Assembly: GCF_001039355.2 (NCBI RefSeq) | Contig: NW_019775671.1 | Location: 125,759-189,758 of the forward strand | Length of the DNA stretch: 64,000 nt | Reading direction: 5' to 3' | Source: Lingula anatina | Lineage: Eukaryota > Brachiopoda > Lingulata > Lingulida > Lingulidae | In this document: positions 10,447 to 20,131 of the stretch, piece by piece | Numbering within the stretch: position 1 is the first letter of the stretch | How the letters are laid out: each line of letters opens with the position of its first letter | Translations under genes and position numbers: made by a program | The notes under the pieces: model-generated | Told to the model about the DNA's origin: nothing | Databases searched by the model: none | The model's input: only the letters and a program-made list of their open reading frames with translations

Positions 10447-12263
10447 TTATGACAAGTTTTTTTTTTGTAAAAATTTGAAAAATGGTGTTATATATTTTTA
10501 AAAATAGTGTTATCATATTTTAAAGTTATTTTGGCAGAAAATTTTAACTAGGAACTTTGAAATTTTGTCATTTTTTTCTGATAAAAAAATATGATATAAG
10601 TGAAATTAATAAATTTCTTAATGCCTATGGTATTCTTTTCCTTTAGACCTTTTTAACTTTTCCGGAAATGGAAATTGCATTGTGGGAAAGTGAGTCCTTG
10701 CTATGTCGAAACACTTACAGCTGTGTTCAAAACCATGCCTGGGTTTACGTGCTTTGTGTCCCGCTGATACAATAACAGTAAGCGAGATCAACACTATAGT
10801 TTTAATAAGTTCCCAACGAACCCATTAGAATGAAAGATATGGTAGAAAGAAAGGAAAATTTAGCAGGTTTGGATCAAAAGCAGAACACCGCATTTGCGCC
10901 GAACTTACAAAGGCGGGGAAAAAAACCTATCATATTACTAGATCAACAGTATTAAATAAAAACCATAAAAGTTAATCAATGGATCTAACGAAGTATCAGC
11001 AAATAGAACTCGGGGGGGGGGGGGGACATTATAAAGATCTGGCCCCGTATGCACAAACAATCCTTATCTTAAGTGAAAATTCTCCCTTAACTTCATAAGA
11101 AAATTCTTAGCTGAGGAAACCTCTTAAGTGGTATGCACAAAGTACCTTAAGAATTTCCTAAGCCAAGAATTTTCTCAACTCTGTAGGATTTCTCTTATGT
11201 GTTGAGCTATGTTTAGCCTGTGCATTGACCAATAGAATTACCTGTTACAAAAGCTCACACTGGGGAATTCCTGGGGAATCCATGTTTGAAGGAATCCTTT
11301 ACTTGGATATGATAGGCCTATCAGTTATTATTATTAGAAGAATTGAGATATCAATCGTGTAGGCCAAGAAGTTGTTAACTTCTTGTGTAGGCTTAGTATT
11401 CTTCATACTCTGACAGAAAAAGAGGCATGTCATCCAATCCCCAGACCCAACACTAATAATAGGTTTTATCTCTATTGGCTGATACATGTGCCCCCCCCCC
11501 CCCCCCCATTGGCGATAGTTCTTTAAAAAGGCCCCATAAAAAAATATTAGTTTACCATCATTGTCACCTACAAGAAGTGATTCAGTAGGGCGTACTTTTT
11601 GCTCAAACAAAAACACATTGAATTTAACCAACGATGCCCTCCGGACAGTCATTACATACACTAAAACATGGAACGTGCCATGAGCAAAGCTAATAGTAAC
11701 ATAAATTGCAGTGAGAGGCACTCTTAGTTCAGGGAGAGTCTGTTTTTGTGCATGAGGTGCACATTTGATGGGGAAAATTTACATTATAATTTTTTTATTT
11801 GAGCAGAAAAAGTAATACAGCCGGGGATGATAAAGTAACATTTTTTCATGGGCCCTAAAAAACAAATAAGCCCAGCATATACTTATTTCATGACTATGGC
11901 CATTTACATGTCATCGACTTACATATTTTTAGTGTTATCTGTGAAGAAAAATTGTGGCATGTAATTCATAATATTAATATTAATTATTAATTTCACTATT
12001 GACCCCACGTATGCACAAAATTAAATACCTATGTTAATTGTATAAGCATTGATGTGTGAGATTCCGTGTTATAGGTGGTTTTCGGGGATTTCATAAGCAA
12101 CATGTCATAAAAAAGTGCCCACTCAGAATTTTTCACTTTAGATATCCCTTAACAGAACGACAAATTACAAATGTAACTGCCAGAAGATCCGTAATGAAAA
12201 GTATCCCCTCTCTATCAAAACAAAAGCGCTGGTAAATCTCATGATCTGGGTAAAAATCCAAAG
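10447..12263. other. intergenic, no gene seen
   Basis: Contains poly-G (11011-11023) and poly-C (about 11491-11507) runs. An imperfect inverted-repeat stretch lies at 11090-11195 (AAGAAAATTCTTAGCTGAGG with AAGAATTTCCTAAGCCAAGAA). The words GTATGCACAAA recur at about 11048 and 12009. The minus-strand open frame at 11299-11721 crosses the poly-C run and has no recognisable protein features. Confidence 0.5.
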
Positions 12264-12375
12264 GACTTTCGCGGTCCCGAAACTAAAAGCTGTTAAGTTT
12301 TACACGGGGTTTTCTACTTACAAAGAATTCAAGAGCTTGCAGGACTTCTTGTATAACAACAAAGAGAGGGTTTGA
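12264..12375 (+). pseudogene. fragment of a DDE (Harbinger/IS5-like) transposase gene
   Basis: An open segment ending at TGA encodes KLKAVKFYTGFSTYKEFKSL followed by QDFL. This resembles the conserved 'KFYTGxPxxExF' region near the start of DDE_Tnp_4-type transposases. No complete gene is present. The assignment is from memory of the family pattern. Confidence 0.45.
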
Positions 12376-12571
12376 AAAGTTTTATATGTAACATCCTTTT
12401 TTGTGTTTTATTGATAAGTGATAATTTTAAAGGTAGTATCACAGGTTTTAATCTCTCATAACCCTTAGTAGGGTGGGTTTTATTTTTTTAACGTGAGACA
12501 TTAATAAAATTATTATTATTATGTATCCAGTCCCATACTACTGATGTGTAAAAACGGGGCTAATATTATCA

Positions 12572-12673
12572 AGATCAACAAAGACATACGAAGAAGAAAG
12601 TACATCGGCTCTTGTTGAACGTGTTATCGGCAAAATAAAAAGTTATTTATTTCTGAACTCGATGACAACTTAA
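12572..12673 (+). pseudogene. second fragment of the DDE transposase (C-terminal region)
   Basis: An open segment encodes TSALVERVIGKIKSYLFLNS and stops soon after. It resembles the 'R-x-x-V-E-R-x-I-G-R-I-K' segment that follows the last catalytic Glu region in DDE_Tnp_4 transposases. Order and strand match the fragment at 12264, with most of the catalytic core deleted. It may represent an autonomous relative of the MITEs in this window. Confidence 0.45.
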
Positions 12674-13092
12674 TTGGAAAATTTAATGGACATATAGTGT
12701 TATTTAGAAAATGCAGAAAAGCCTTTCTGTAAGCTACATGTGCATAATACATGTATGGTAAAGACATAAAATGGATAATAAAAATAATCTAACAACGTAT
12801 TTGTAAAGTAATAAATATGCTAAGTATTAAAGTACAGATTTTTAACAGTCTTAAATACTTTGAAAAGTATGAAATGTACAGTATGGAAAACACTTTATTT
12901 GAATGATTTTATTGTCTGTGATTAAAAACGATGAAAATACGAATGAAAACATTTAAAAATCAAATAATTTGGCCTCTGGCTATAATTTTGTTTTGGTCTG
13001 ATGGTTTTGTTTCAGTTTGACAAAATTTTCACACTTGTCAGACGGAAAGTCTTATTTTTTACGGGTCGTAAATTTTGTACATAAGCTAGTGT
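12674..13092. other. intergenic, nothing seen
   Basis: AT-rich sequence with no coding or structural signal that I can support. Confidence 0.5.
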
Positions 13093-13855
13093 AAGACTTT
13101 CAAAAAAAGTTATTGACTAACCTCAATTTTAAGCAAAGCTAAAATGTACCATACTATGACGGCCTTATCTTGATGTTGAACTGCGGAAGTCATGTGCTTG
13201 GAATTGTGTGACACTCAAATTCAGGTATAAAATTGCAATTTGATAGAGTCATATTAAGACCCGTTTCCTCTTCTTTTCCTACAATATGTTAGTAAATACT
13301 GAGGGTGTTTCTTTTTCTTTTCTTTTTTCCGGGACGGAAACCCTTATACCATTTTGTGAAGCCAGACATATTGTAAGCAAGTGCTCCATGTGCTTACGTT
13401 AATGTAATGGAAACAGAAGATGCAAAATTTCACACAATCATGTAAACAAACACTTGTAAATCACAACAATATAGTGCATCACAGTTATACTATGCAATAT
13501 AAACACGCCATGTGTGACCGGTGAGTCAACTAAGTGTTGGGGACAAAGAATATTGGCAATTAATATTTTTGACATTTTGCTGTGTGTTAAAATAGGCAAA
13601 AAATTACTACTAACAAGCCCATTTGGGTTAGTGCTTTGTAAACTGTAACCTTTTTTTTTACTAGCCTGGTGACACTTTAGGTGGGCAATAGCCACAGGCT
13701 TGTGCTTAAGACTCAGACTGTACATATTTTATATCTCATCAGTTCTAGCTTCTGTCAGTGAACTTTATCTTTTCCACATGTGGTAAAATTTGACATAAAG
13801 GTCATAGACACACTTACTCACCCCATACAACCTGTGGTAATGTGTGAAAAATTTT
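13093..13855 (+). repeat. duplicated UGT upstream block (UGT3 copy)
   Basis: Partner of 5113-5863. Unlike that copy, it runs on into 13906 without the retroelement, so it shows the empty site. Confidence 0.8.
13791..13804 (+). promoter_or_regulatory. nuclear-receptor-like element, UGT3 upstream block
   Basis: TGACATAAAGGTCA, the same as at 5801. It is 2.3 kb from the UGT3 ATG because of later insertions (the MITE at 14014 and extra sequence at about 14683-14935 and 14975-15980). Confidence 0.4.
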
Positions 13856-13905
13856 GAACAGCTTGTTAACTTCAAACGATCTTAAAATCATTTGTCTGAA
13901 GGTTT

Positions 13906-14682
13906 TCTTTTGGGCACATGAATTTCAACCAGTAACATTTTTTGCACAATTGTGATTTTCATGGATTTTGATAAGTCGGCCATTGGGCTATTTTCGAGTT
14001 TATAATAATCTAAGACTGCATTCCCATAGATTTTTAGATCATTGGATCCCACAGGGGAGTCTCACTAGATGGGTGTCAGCTTAAGAGGCTTAAAGTCTGT
14101 CCTGCCGACTAAAAGCTGTAAGGGGGTAATTAACTACAGTGCACGTTCGGCTGACAGCAATTTAGCGTGAACCTCCAAGGAGTTAGGTCGATCCAGATGG
14201 ATCGATCTAAATCTCTGGGAATGCAGTCTAACAGTCATCTATTTTGCCCAAGCATACCTTTCTTTAGCACTGCCTGTGCAGCCCAAGGTGCAAGATAACT
14301 GTTGGTACGAAAACAGTACAGCATCATCATCACCATTGTGGGGGCTTCTTTAACCTGATATAGGGACCGGGACTGCATATATGCAGTGCAATTCTTAATT
14401 ACCCCAAAGGGCCAGAACTGCATATATTGGTATCTCAGAAATATTGGTGTTTTCTTGTGTTTTGAGTGGTGAATTATGAAAAAAAGTCCATAATGAACAT
14501 CTGGGGATGTTTCTTGTCTCTTATTCTTGCTATTTTATAGAAAGTTGAGCTGTAGGTAGAGTGAGAAAAACATGATTTTGTGGAAACTTGTCTCATAAAC
14601 TATGTATGGCACAGATGGACTGTTATACCCAGGCCAACTTCTATGGTGAAGGCGACCTATACACCATGAATACTGATCTGCT
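13906..14682 (+). repeat. duplicated UGT upstream block, second half (UGT3 copy, split by a MITE)
   Basis: Partner of 7919-8490. The homology is interrupted only by the MITE at 14014-14228, which gives a clean empty-site comparison. Confidence 0.75.
14014..14228 (+). mobile_element. PIF/Harbinger-type MITE, copy 2 (empty site known)
   Basis: GACTGCATTCCCATAGATTT at the left and its near-perfect complement, ending GGGAATGCAGTC, at the right. TAA duplications lie at 14011-14013 and 14229-14231. The paralogous locus near 8020 reads ATAATCTAACAGTC with a single TAA, so the insertion and its 3-bp target duplication are visible directly. Confidence 0.85.
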
Positions 14683-15989
14683 GGTTGTTTCACCACTGCT
14701 GCCACCAGAATGTATCAGAATTGTTTTTTGAAAAAATGATACTAGTTTTTAATTGCTTGAATAGTTCTTAATAATTAAATAAAATCAAATTTGCTTCACC
14801 CTACAGTAAGGTGAGGCAATCAGGGGCAATAAATTCCCCCACTGGCCTATTATATTTGAATGTAGATAACAACAGTTGGTCATCTCAGCAAATGCAGAGG
14901 AGGGACCATAATAACCAGCCATAGTACCAAGCTTTAGGCTTCTGAGATAAGGACTGCCTGTGGGCTGAAGACACTGATATGGGGTAGTTTCAGCTTCCCC
15001 ATATGGCAGAAAGAAACCGTAATCCAGCCTGGCTTCTGCAGAAAAGGCTACCTGTTCCCCATAGACACTGACTGGTTATTGTTTTTGCCTCCCCACACAT
15101 CAGAGAGAAACCAAAATACCCTGCTGAGCTTCTGCAGGGAAGGCTTTGTATGCACCATAGACATTCATTGGCAGTCATCTTGGTCTCAGTGCAGGAGAGT
15201 GAGGAGAGCTAATAACACCGAGCCCATCTTCCATAGTGGAGGTTACTAGTTTCTGGTTGCCTAGTTTGCTTTTTAAAAACAAACTTGGAAACAATACACT
15301 AGACACCAACTTCAGGGCTCCTATTATCTCAGATTGAATGCTTAGGCAAAGTGCACCAGCGGGCAGTGCAGCCCTGTTATCTTAATGAAACCCCCCTAAT
15401 CAGACATGCTGAAACTGTTGGTCTGATCGGTCATGACCGGGAAAATTGGTCTGGACAAGTAAAAAATTGGACTTGGTCAGTCCAAAGGGCCGACAAATTT
15501 TAAGAACCACAATTTTGAATTTACAGTTGCCATTTGACATATTTCACTAATAAAATTATATAAAACCCAAAGTGTTTCCCCCTCCATTTGAAATCTATCA
15601 CATTCACAAACAAAGTAAGCTACCTAATCCTACTGGTAGTATCTGTCTCAAACGATTGGGGCAATTTTCAGTCCAACAAAAATCCATTCGGTCTGGCAAA
15701 TTTTTCATTACTGCTGATCCAAATGTCTGGCCATTCTGAAAAGTTTCCAGCATGTCTGCCTAAAAGTGATGATGCTGTGTTGTGTTGCTAGCCAACTCCA
15801 CCAGTCATTACCTCACACCTTGGGCCACACTCCAAGTGCTCGTGTAAAAGTATGTATAGTTCTCGAAATAAGCTACACTCCCCTTTTGTACAGTATGGTA
15901 ACTGACACAGATTTGAATGTCTGGAAGTTCTGAGCACCTCCCTTTCAGGCATTTCAACCAAAACAGTAAATTTCTTCTGCATAGAAGTC
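14683..15989. other. extra sequence specific to the UGT3 upstream region
   Basis: Relative to the UGT2 upstream block there are two insertions, about 14683-14935 and 14975-15980. The second holds the repeat at 15401. Short open frames here show no family features. Confidence 0.5.
15401..15536 (+). repeat. dispersed repeat, copy A
   Basis: Shares about 130 bp with 22603-22740: CAGACATGCTGAAACTGT, TCGGTCATGACC and AAAAATTGGACTTGGTC occur in the same order. The family is not recognised. Confidence 0.65.
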
Positions 15990-16103
15990 ATGGGACATTA
16001 CCGTATAATAGATAAAGTTGTTATTTCAATACAAAGCTATAAACTTTTCGAGATTATTTACTGTTTGATAAGGGGTTCTCTGCCGAGCAAGACAACTTTT
16101 AAA

Positions 16104-17675
16104 ATGCTTGCATTTTACTTACTGTGGTTGCCTATTTTGGCAAATGTTTCTGAGGGTGCAAAAATATTAGTTTTTCCAATAACCCACATATTCAATTCAA
16201 GAACATTCAATATGGAAAAGATTGCCATCTTGCTGCGAGACCAGGGCCACGAGGTTACCATGCTAGTTGCAGACCATTACAAACCAAAGCTTGACTTAGA
16301 TGATGTGAAACTGATCAGATTTCACATTGATGATACAGAATTTAACAAAGGTGGTGTGATGGATCTTCAGACTGCTTTTGACATCATTGAACGTGACCCA
16401 GTTATTGCTCTAAAACAATTGGATGACCTTGATAACCTACTTTGTCACGAACTGTTCAGTGATAAAGATACTTTAATGCAGTTTAGAAATTCTAACTTTT
16501 CCCTGTTTTTCTTTGATCCAATTAATATAGCAGCAGGTACTCTTCTTAATGAGTATTTGAAAGTGCCATCAGTTGGTTACTGGAACCACGGCTTTTGGAA
16601 CCTTTGGTATGTTTTTCATCAACCCATATTTTATTCATTCATGCCTAACATTCCTACTGGACTCTCTGACCATATGGACTTTTGGGAACGGTTGCACAAT
16701 TATGAAGTGGACCAAAGTATTAAAAGTTGGCTGGATGATAAGATGGATTATGTAGAAGGCCTAAGATTAAAATATCTTCCAGAGGAAAATATTCCCCACA
16801 TGAAGCATGCATATGAGAGGGTTTCTCTTATGATTGCTGCAAATGCCCATTTTGCCTTAGATTACCCCAGACCAGTCATGCCCCATGTCAAACCTATCTC
16901 TGGTCTCCTGTGGACGCCAGCAAAACCTCTGCCCAAGTTTTTCAATGATATTGTTACAACTGCTACTCATGGGGTTATTCTACTTAGCTTTGGAACTATT
17001 GTGCCACATTTGGAAGAGCAAGAAGCAGAAATGTTTGCCAGGGTTTTTGCTAAGCTTCCGCAAAAGGTAATTTGGCGCCATGATGGAAAAGCTCCAAAGT
17101 CACTAGGCAGTAATACATATCTGGTAAAGTGGTTTCCACAGAATGATCTTCTTGCTCACCCAGCCACTAAACTGTTCATCACCCACTGTGGAGTAAGCAG
17201 CATGTGGGAGACCCTGTACCATGCAGTGCCTGTGGTGGCTATTCCTCTCTTTTGGGATCAGCCCCAAAATGCCAGAAAATTAACAGATCGTGTTAAAGCT
17301 GGGGTGTCCCTGGATTATCTAACCCTTACTGAAATTAAGTTAGAAAATGCTATTAGGAAGGTGTTAAATGAGAAATCTTACAAAGAAAATGCAGAGAAGA
17401 TTTCACTAATTTTGCAAGACACTCCTATGTCAGGACAGGAAGAACTCTTATTTTGGCTCAACTACACCATGCGTCACAATGGACCTCTTCACTTTCATTC
17501 CCAAGCAGCTTATAGTTTAAACTGGTATCAGTACTTTCTACTGGATGTCATTGCTTACAAAGTGGCAGTTAGATGTTTGCTCATTTCTGCTTATTTTCTT
17601 CTTGCAGTAGTTTTGTGGAAACTAATGAGATGCATACCAAAATATTTTCAGCAGGTTAAATCAAAAACTGCATAA
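16104..17675 (+). CDS. UDP-glycosyltransferase (UGT3), 523 aa
   Basis: A single-exon UGT and the closest sister of UGT2, sharing 5' flank, length and the QVKSKTA tail. The frame is open 38 codons upstream, but the ATG at 16104 matches all paralogs and starts the signal peptide. Catalytic His H28 is present (FPITHIFNS). Partner Asp is in FFDPIN, and the donor signature is intact up to WDQPQNARKL. A C-terminal transmembrane helix and basic tail are present. Differences from the other copies cluster in the N-terminal acceptor-binding half (about residues 85-150), while residues after about 180 are almost identical. Confidence 0.93.
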   Translation: MLAFYLLWLPILANVSEGAKILVFPITHIFNSRTFNMEKIAILLRDQGHEVTMLVADHYKPKLDLDDVKLIRFHIDDTEFNKGGVMDLQTAFDIIERDPVIALKQLDDLDNLLCHELFSDKDTLMQFRNSNFSLFFFDPINIAAGTLLNEYLKVPSVGYWNHGFWNLWYVFHQPIFYSFMPNIPTGLSDHMDFWERLHNYEVDQSIKSWLDDKMDYVEGLRLKYLPEENIPHMKHAYERVSLMIAANAHFALDYPRPVMPHVKPISGLLWTPAKPLPKFFNDIVTTATHGVILLSFGTIVPHLEEQEAEMFARVFAKLPQKVIWRHDGKAPKSLGSNTYLVKWFPQNDLLAHPATKLFITHCGVSSMWETLYHAVPVVAIPLFWDQPQNARKLTDRVKAGVSLDYLTLTEIKLENAIRKVLNEKSYKENAEKISLILQDTPMSGQEELLFWLNYTMRHNGPLHFHSQAAYSLNWYQYFLLDVIAYKVAVRCLLISAYFLLAVVLWKLMRCIPKYFQQVKSKTA

Positions 17676-17744
17676 TTTTGAGAAGGGTTATTGTCTCTAT
17701 TTACAGAATAGAGTAATATTATTGGCATTCTGTCTGTAGTTTTT

Positions 17745-17888
17745 GATACTTTTTGCTGGATGTCATTGCTCACAAGGTGGCAGTTAGTTGTTTGCTCATT
17801 ACTGCTTATATTCTTATTTCAGTAGTTTTGTGGAAATTTATGAAAAGCCTACTGAAATATTTGCAGCATGTTAAATCAGAAATGGCAA
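17745..17888 (+). pseudogene. relic of a UGT 3' end downstream of UGT3
   Basis: Same kind of fragment as at 10306: CTGGATGTCATTGCTCAC, TTTTGTGGAAATTTATGA, then a tail resembling QHVKS. It has lost its stop codon (AATGGCAAGG). Both relics must have existed before UGT2 and UGT3 separated. Confidence 0.6.
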
Positions 17889-18240
17889 GGGTGTTTTAGT
17901 ATATATTTGAATAAAATTAATAAATTTGATGATTCCTGTGGTATTCTCTCTTTTCCTTTACATCCATATATTGGAAGGATGATTGTACATGCAATGCATG
18001 CAGTGCTACTTTACTTAGCAGACTTTTTTAAACTGGAGGGAAAACGGGTCAATTTTTGGACAAGAAATTTGCATGAGCAATTGCATTGCTATTCAAATGA
18101 GGTTGTGGAAACTGCTGAGAGATATGTATAGGACAGAAAGAAAGCATAAAATATCAGTTCAATGTGGGTATTGATGAATCATTAGCATAACAGCTACCCT
18201 TAGGACTTTATCTCTGTACCTCTAATCTGTCAGATTTCCA
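17889..18240. other. intergenic, nothing seen
   Basis: No feature that I can support. Confidence 0.4.
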
Positions 18241-18540
18241 TCTATCACTTCAATCACCATGAATTCTGTCTAGTAATTGCCACTCATGCCTGCCCAAACC
18301 ATAACATTGTGCCCATAGCAGTGGCCAATGGCATGATTCCTGTCCAGATGAGACAACCATGATATGTTGTCCATCATGTCCACATTTCCACCAATCACTT
18401 CCATCACCATGAATACTGTCCGAAAATTGCCACTTATGCCTGATTAAACAATAACACTCTGGCGATTGCCAATGGCACATACCCTGTCCAGATCAGACAG
18501 CCACGGCATGATGTCAGCATGGAATACAGTCTCTAAAACT
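18241..18540. repeat. two tandem copies of a ~150 bp unit
   Basis: The unit starts at 18241 and again at 18391 (ATCACTTCAATCACCATGAA / ATCACTTCCATCACCATGAA). It contains GTGGCCAATGGCA/GATTGCCAATGGCA and CTGTCCAGAT. A related sentence (CATGATGTCAGCATGGAAT) recurs at 18502 and 18807. Confidence 0.6.
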
Positions 18541-19029
18541 TGGTTTTCTGCTTCCATTCTTCACTAGCATTGACAAAGGCTGGCACCCTCCCTCTCATGG
18601 AATGTACAAGGCCTCGGATGCCAACCTAAGATGTCCCTTTCCATTTTTCCACCAGCACAACTCTTAAGTCTATGATGGAGATAGGCTGTGGCTGGGGGTA
18701 GTGAAGTCTTCTGCCCAGTCCCCCTCAGGCATGCTCAGTGGGAGACATGTTGGAAGAGTCTGGATCTGCTCCTGTGCTATTGTGGCAGTATGCAGACAAG
18801 CCCTGTCATGATGTCAGCATGGAATTCAGTCTCCCACACTTGTTTTTCTGATTCCAGTGTCCACTACCATTGGTTGTGGACAACTGTGGTCAAATAAACT
18901 CATGTCTTTAATGTACGGACACAGATGTGTCTGTACATATTGCCATCACCTGCATCTGTTGCTGTCATCTCGTCATCGTGCACTTTCAGTGCTATAACAG
19001 TAAGTGGTCAGCAGTTTGGCCCTTTGTTT

Positions 19030-19880
19030 TCAAACTTACAGAAATGTTAAATATGCATAAAATATGGGTTGAATTAGCAAATCAGCTTTATCAGACCATT
19101 TTTTCCAAAAGTTATGGTATTTTTTAAAAACTTTTTTCAGCATAACTTATCCACTGTTATACAAGTAAAATAAAAGCATTTTACTTTTTGTCTTCAATTT
19201 TGCAGAACTGATGAATATTCATAACATACAGGTCAAGTTTAAAAATCAACTTTGTTGGGCCATTTTTCTGAAGTTATATTGGTTCTTTTGCTTTTTCATG
19301 TAGAGACACAGGTGTGTCTGTACATATTACCTGCACTTTTTATAGCATATTTTATGAACCGTTATACAAATTAAAACTTACACAACTGATAAATATTCAT
19401 AAACTACATGTCAAATTAAAAAATCAGCCTGATTGGACTATTTTTCTGGAAGTTATGCTTATTTCCTCTTTTTTTCAGCATATTTTATCTCCTGTTATAC
19501 AAATAAAATAAAATAAAAGCTCATATTTGCTTTGAAACTTGTAGTACTGATTTAAAGGTCTGATATATAGATCATGTTCAAATACTAGCAATTCTTCACA
19601 TATTGATATTTTCAAGGTATGACTTTGAACTTCCAGAAAACCTTTGCTAGTCACATTTTCTGGATATCCATGGTACATAAATTAAAATTGGTGGTGATTA
19701 TGTCGTTAAACATTATATTATATTACATTGTATCAAAACTGATAAAAAGTTTTTCTACTGCCAATACAAGTGCTCTTAAAGGAAAACTGCGTTACTTATT
19801 TTTATGTAACTTACAAGAATCAATGACATACAGCTCAAATTCGCAAAACAACTTGATTGGATTATTTTTCTTTCTTGATG
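19030..19880. repeat. degenerate satellite-like array, unit roughly 170-190 bp
   Basis: Recurring ordered words are ACTGATGAATATTCATAA, CAAGTTTAAAAATCA and TTGGGCCATTTTTCTG with AAGTTAT, then CAGCATA and GTTATACAAGTAAAATAAAA. At least four diverged units can be followed (about 19040, 19205, 19380, 19800). CACAGGTGTGTCTGTACATATT at 19308 repeats the segment at 18920. Confidence 0.55.
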
Positions 19881-19991
19881 TCTGCATTTAGAAGCTTTGC
19901 TTGTTTTGGAAAGTACACATAGTAACTGGATATAGGTCTGACTTATCCCTATCAGTCACTTACCTTTATCCTTTCCACCTGTTGTTAAATT

Positions 19992-20005
19992 TGACTAAAA
20001 GGTCA
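19992..20005 (+). promoter_or_regulatory. nuclear-receptor-like element, UGT4 promoter
   Basis: TGACTAAAAGGTCA lies 127 bp before the UGT4 ATG, within the conserved string TTTATCCTTTCCACCTG...GGTCATAGA. Confidence 0.4.
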
Positions 20006-20131
20006 TAGATATGCTATATCACCCCAACCATTCGTTCTCTACCTAAGATAAAGTTAAGTACCAAGCTGTAAGCTTTTCAAGGGTACATACAGTTTGATAA
20101 GGGTTTCTCTGCCAAGCTAGTGGTTTTGAAA

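Noticed and set aside
11299-11721. 140-codon minus-strand ORF
   Set aside because: It spans a poly-C run and has no recognisable features.
15990-16103. 38-codon extension of the UGT3 frame
   Set aside because: It covers the conserved promoter/leader shared with UGT2, where the same region is not open, and lies ahead of the conserved start.
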